Assembly (NCBI GenBank): GCA_000697355.1
Contig: JNEN01001227.1
Span: forward strand, 558,001-622,000
DNA: 64,000 bases
From: Syncephalastrum monosporum B8922
Taxonomy: Eukaryota; Mucoromycota; Mucoromycetes; Mucorales; Syncephalastraceae
Direction: 5' to 3'
Of this stretch, positions 62,730-64,000 are shown in pieces. Both the position numbers and the translations under genes were made by a program. Each line of letters starts with the position of its first letter. Within the stretch, counting starts at the first letter, position 1. The notes below the pieces were generated by a model, which did not search any database, was not told where the DNA came from, and saw nothing but the letters and a program-made list of their open reading frames with translations.

Positions 62730-64000
62730 ATGGATTCTACCACCACCAACTACTGCTTTGAGCAAATGTCACCGCGGCGTATCCCGCCCGCTTCGTCCTA
62801 CCTGCCACCTCCGCCAACAAGTCACGGTCACCATGCCGGAAATAACGGTAACACCGACTCAGATCAGGTCCTGTCACCGCCTTTGACACCGGCCTTATCT
62901 CCTTCTGTCACCATGAACCAACACCAACAACACCACCCACACCACCCACACCACCCACACCATTCTCAGCACCCTCACCAGCACCCAGAGCCTTTCAAGC
63001 GGAAGTTCTCGACCGACGTCAGTCCGCTTGGCTTCCCTTCCTCGAGCTATGCCGCCGCGGCAACTGCTGCCGCCGCTGCTGCCGCTGCTGTGTCCTCATC
63101 CCCATCTGCGGCACAGAGCGCTGCACCGTCTGCCTCGCAACGCCTCTTTGTGGACGACCCAGTCGATCGGCGGGCCTCGACTGGTTCGGCCATGTCCATC
63201 GACGACTATCAGCACTCGCCGTACTGGGCGAGCGTGCACCTGCAGAAGCAGCGATCCATGTCCTTTTCCGAGCGCATGCCCTCGCGACGACAACCCAGCA
63301 AGCAGAACAAACACGTGTGTAATTATCCTCACTGCGGTTGGAGCTTCAAACGATACGAGCATTTGAAGCGGCATATGCTCGTCCACACCGGCGAACGGCC
63401 CCACGCTTGCCCCTATCCAGGATGTGGCAAGCGATTCAGTCGTTCTGACAACTTCCACGCACACTACCGGACGCACACGAAGAAAGCGATGGAACAGCAA
63501 AAGCGCGACGGGTCGATCTCGTCCCAATCCTCCAACGGTCCTTCCTCACTCTCAGCTGCACTCCCACCGCCACACCACATGCATCCTTCCGCTTACGACC
63601 CTACCTCTGCAGCTGCAGCCATTACCGCAAGCAGCTTTACCCGGGGCCCACCGCCGCCACCTTTGTTGAGCGCCGATCTACAGCAGCACCAACAGCACCA
63701 GGCTCATCCCAGCGAAATTCATCCCACCGCACAGCCGCTCAATCGTTATTACCCGTCACGCTTTCTCGACGAGCGCTCCCCCTTCGACCATCGCCCGTCA
63801 TTTAGCTCTTACGACAATCCCCACCATACACAGCAGCATTCGCATCAACAACAGCAACAGCAACAGCAACAGCAGCAGCAAAGACATCCTTTGGCACCTC
63901 CAAATGACTATGTCGACCATCACCCCGCCCTCAACTCCTCCTCCTCTTCCTCCTCCGGAGACGACTCAGAAAAGCAGCACGTCTGTACCCACCCGGACTG
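62730..64000 (+). CDS. C2H2 zinc-finger transcription factor, 3' end cut by window edge
   Basis: Open from ATG 62730 (context TTGCCATGG) to the window end, at least 423 codons, no intron seen. The N-terminal part is Pro/Ser/His-rich with SPPLTPALSPS, a His/Pro tract, polyAla and FKRKFS. Two adjacent fingers follow: CNYPHCGWSFKRYEHLKRH, then, after the linker TGERPHA, CPYPGCGKRFSRSDNFHAHYRTH. The tail has polyGln (about 63840-63885), then Ser-rich DNA. KQHVCTHPD at the edge begins at least one more finger. It is a sequence-specific DNA-binding regulator; C-x4-C spacing and SRSDN recall Msn2/CrzA-like fungal factors, but target and orthologue cannot be told. Confidence 0.9.
   Translation, partial: MDSTTTNYCFEQMSPRRIPPASSYLPPPPTSHGHHAGNNGNTDSDQVLSPPLTPALSPSVTMNQHQQHHPHHPHHPHHSQHPHQHPEPFKRKFSTDVSPLGFPSSSYAAAATAAAAAAAAVSSSPSAAQSAAPSASQRLFVDDPVDRRASTGSAMSIDDYQHSPYWASVHLQKQRSMSFSERMPSRRQPSKQNKHVCNYPHCGWSFKRYEHLKRHMLVHTGERPHACPYPGCGKRFSRSDNFHAHYRTHTKKAMEQQKRDGSISSQSSNGPSSLSAALPPPHHMHPSAYDPTSAAAAITASSFTRGPPPPPLLSADLQQHQQHQAHPSEIHPTAQPLNRYYPSRFLDERSPFDHRPSFSSYDNPHHTQQHSHQQQQQQQQQQQQRHPLAPPNDYVDHHPALNSSSSSSSGDDSEKQHVCTHPD

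Overview
This window is fungal nuclear DNA. Its protein-coding genes are cut by many short introns, mostly 47-120 nt, with GT-AG ends and CTAAC/CTGAC/CTAAT-like branch sites. The gene set (SEC22, YAK1, PAK, GSK3, myosin V with a DIL domain, KRR1, PUS1, GSH2) is fungal or opisthokont. A CASTOR-type arginine sensor, a CCDC25 homologue, a Fanzor nuclease and accessory DNA point to an early-diverging fungus, most likely Mucoromycota/Mucorales. The lineage is inferred, not proven. Exon coordinates were built by hand from splice motifs and protein-family continuity. For every complete multi-exon gene except Fanzor, the exon lengths sum to a multiple of three.

Left third (1-21.7 kb), repeat-rich and gene-poor: the 5' part of PUS1 (runs off the left edge), a tRNA-Ala(UGC), then a large Fanzor gene (4391-7927, minus). 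Fanzors are eukaryotic TnpB-like RNA-guided nucleases. This one has three exons and a complete RuvC set, but two apparent one-base frame breaks 135 nt apart. After it come an MFS transporter and a DUF1479 dioxygenase-like gene transcribed divergently, a cold-shock-domain protein, and two diverged copies (about 10.5-11.6 kb and 19.7-21.3 kb) of a dispersed repeat. The repeat ends in a hairpin plus CTAG, and the second copy contains the 3' end of a LINE-type reverse-transcriptase gene.

Middle (21.7-44.8 kb), housekeeping and signalling: KRR1 (40S ribosome biogenesis), two unfamiliar membrane proteins, class V myosin (1566 aa, 11 exons), GSK3, a CRIB-containing PAK (Ste20/Cla4 type), a universal stress protein, YAK1 and SEC22. 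Myosin V and SEC22 act in membrane traffic. PAK, GSK3 and YAK1 are growth and stress kinases.

Right (44.8-64 kb): a possible second, decayed Fanzor fragment, a VanZ-like membrane protein, a CASTOR-like arginine sensor (TORC1 input), a seven-helix membrane protein, a GPI-anchored protein with two six-cysteine modules, an Oca/Siw14-type phosphatase-like protein, and CCDC25 divergent from it. CCDC25 appears to need a one-nucleotide exon. A soluble Rieske protein, glutathione synthetase and a C2H2 zinc-finger factor (runs off the right edge) complete the window.

Best candidates for something new: the Fanzor locus with its 3' repeat block and possible relic, the 1-nt micro-exon, the Helitron-like repeat pair, and the fungal CASTOR gene.
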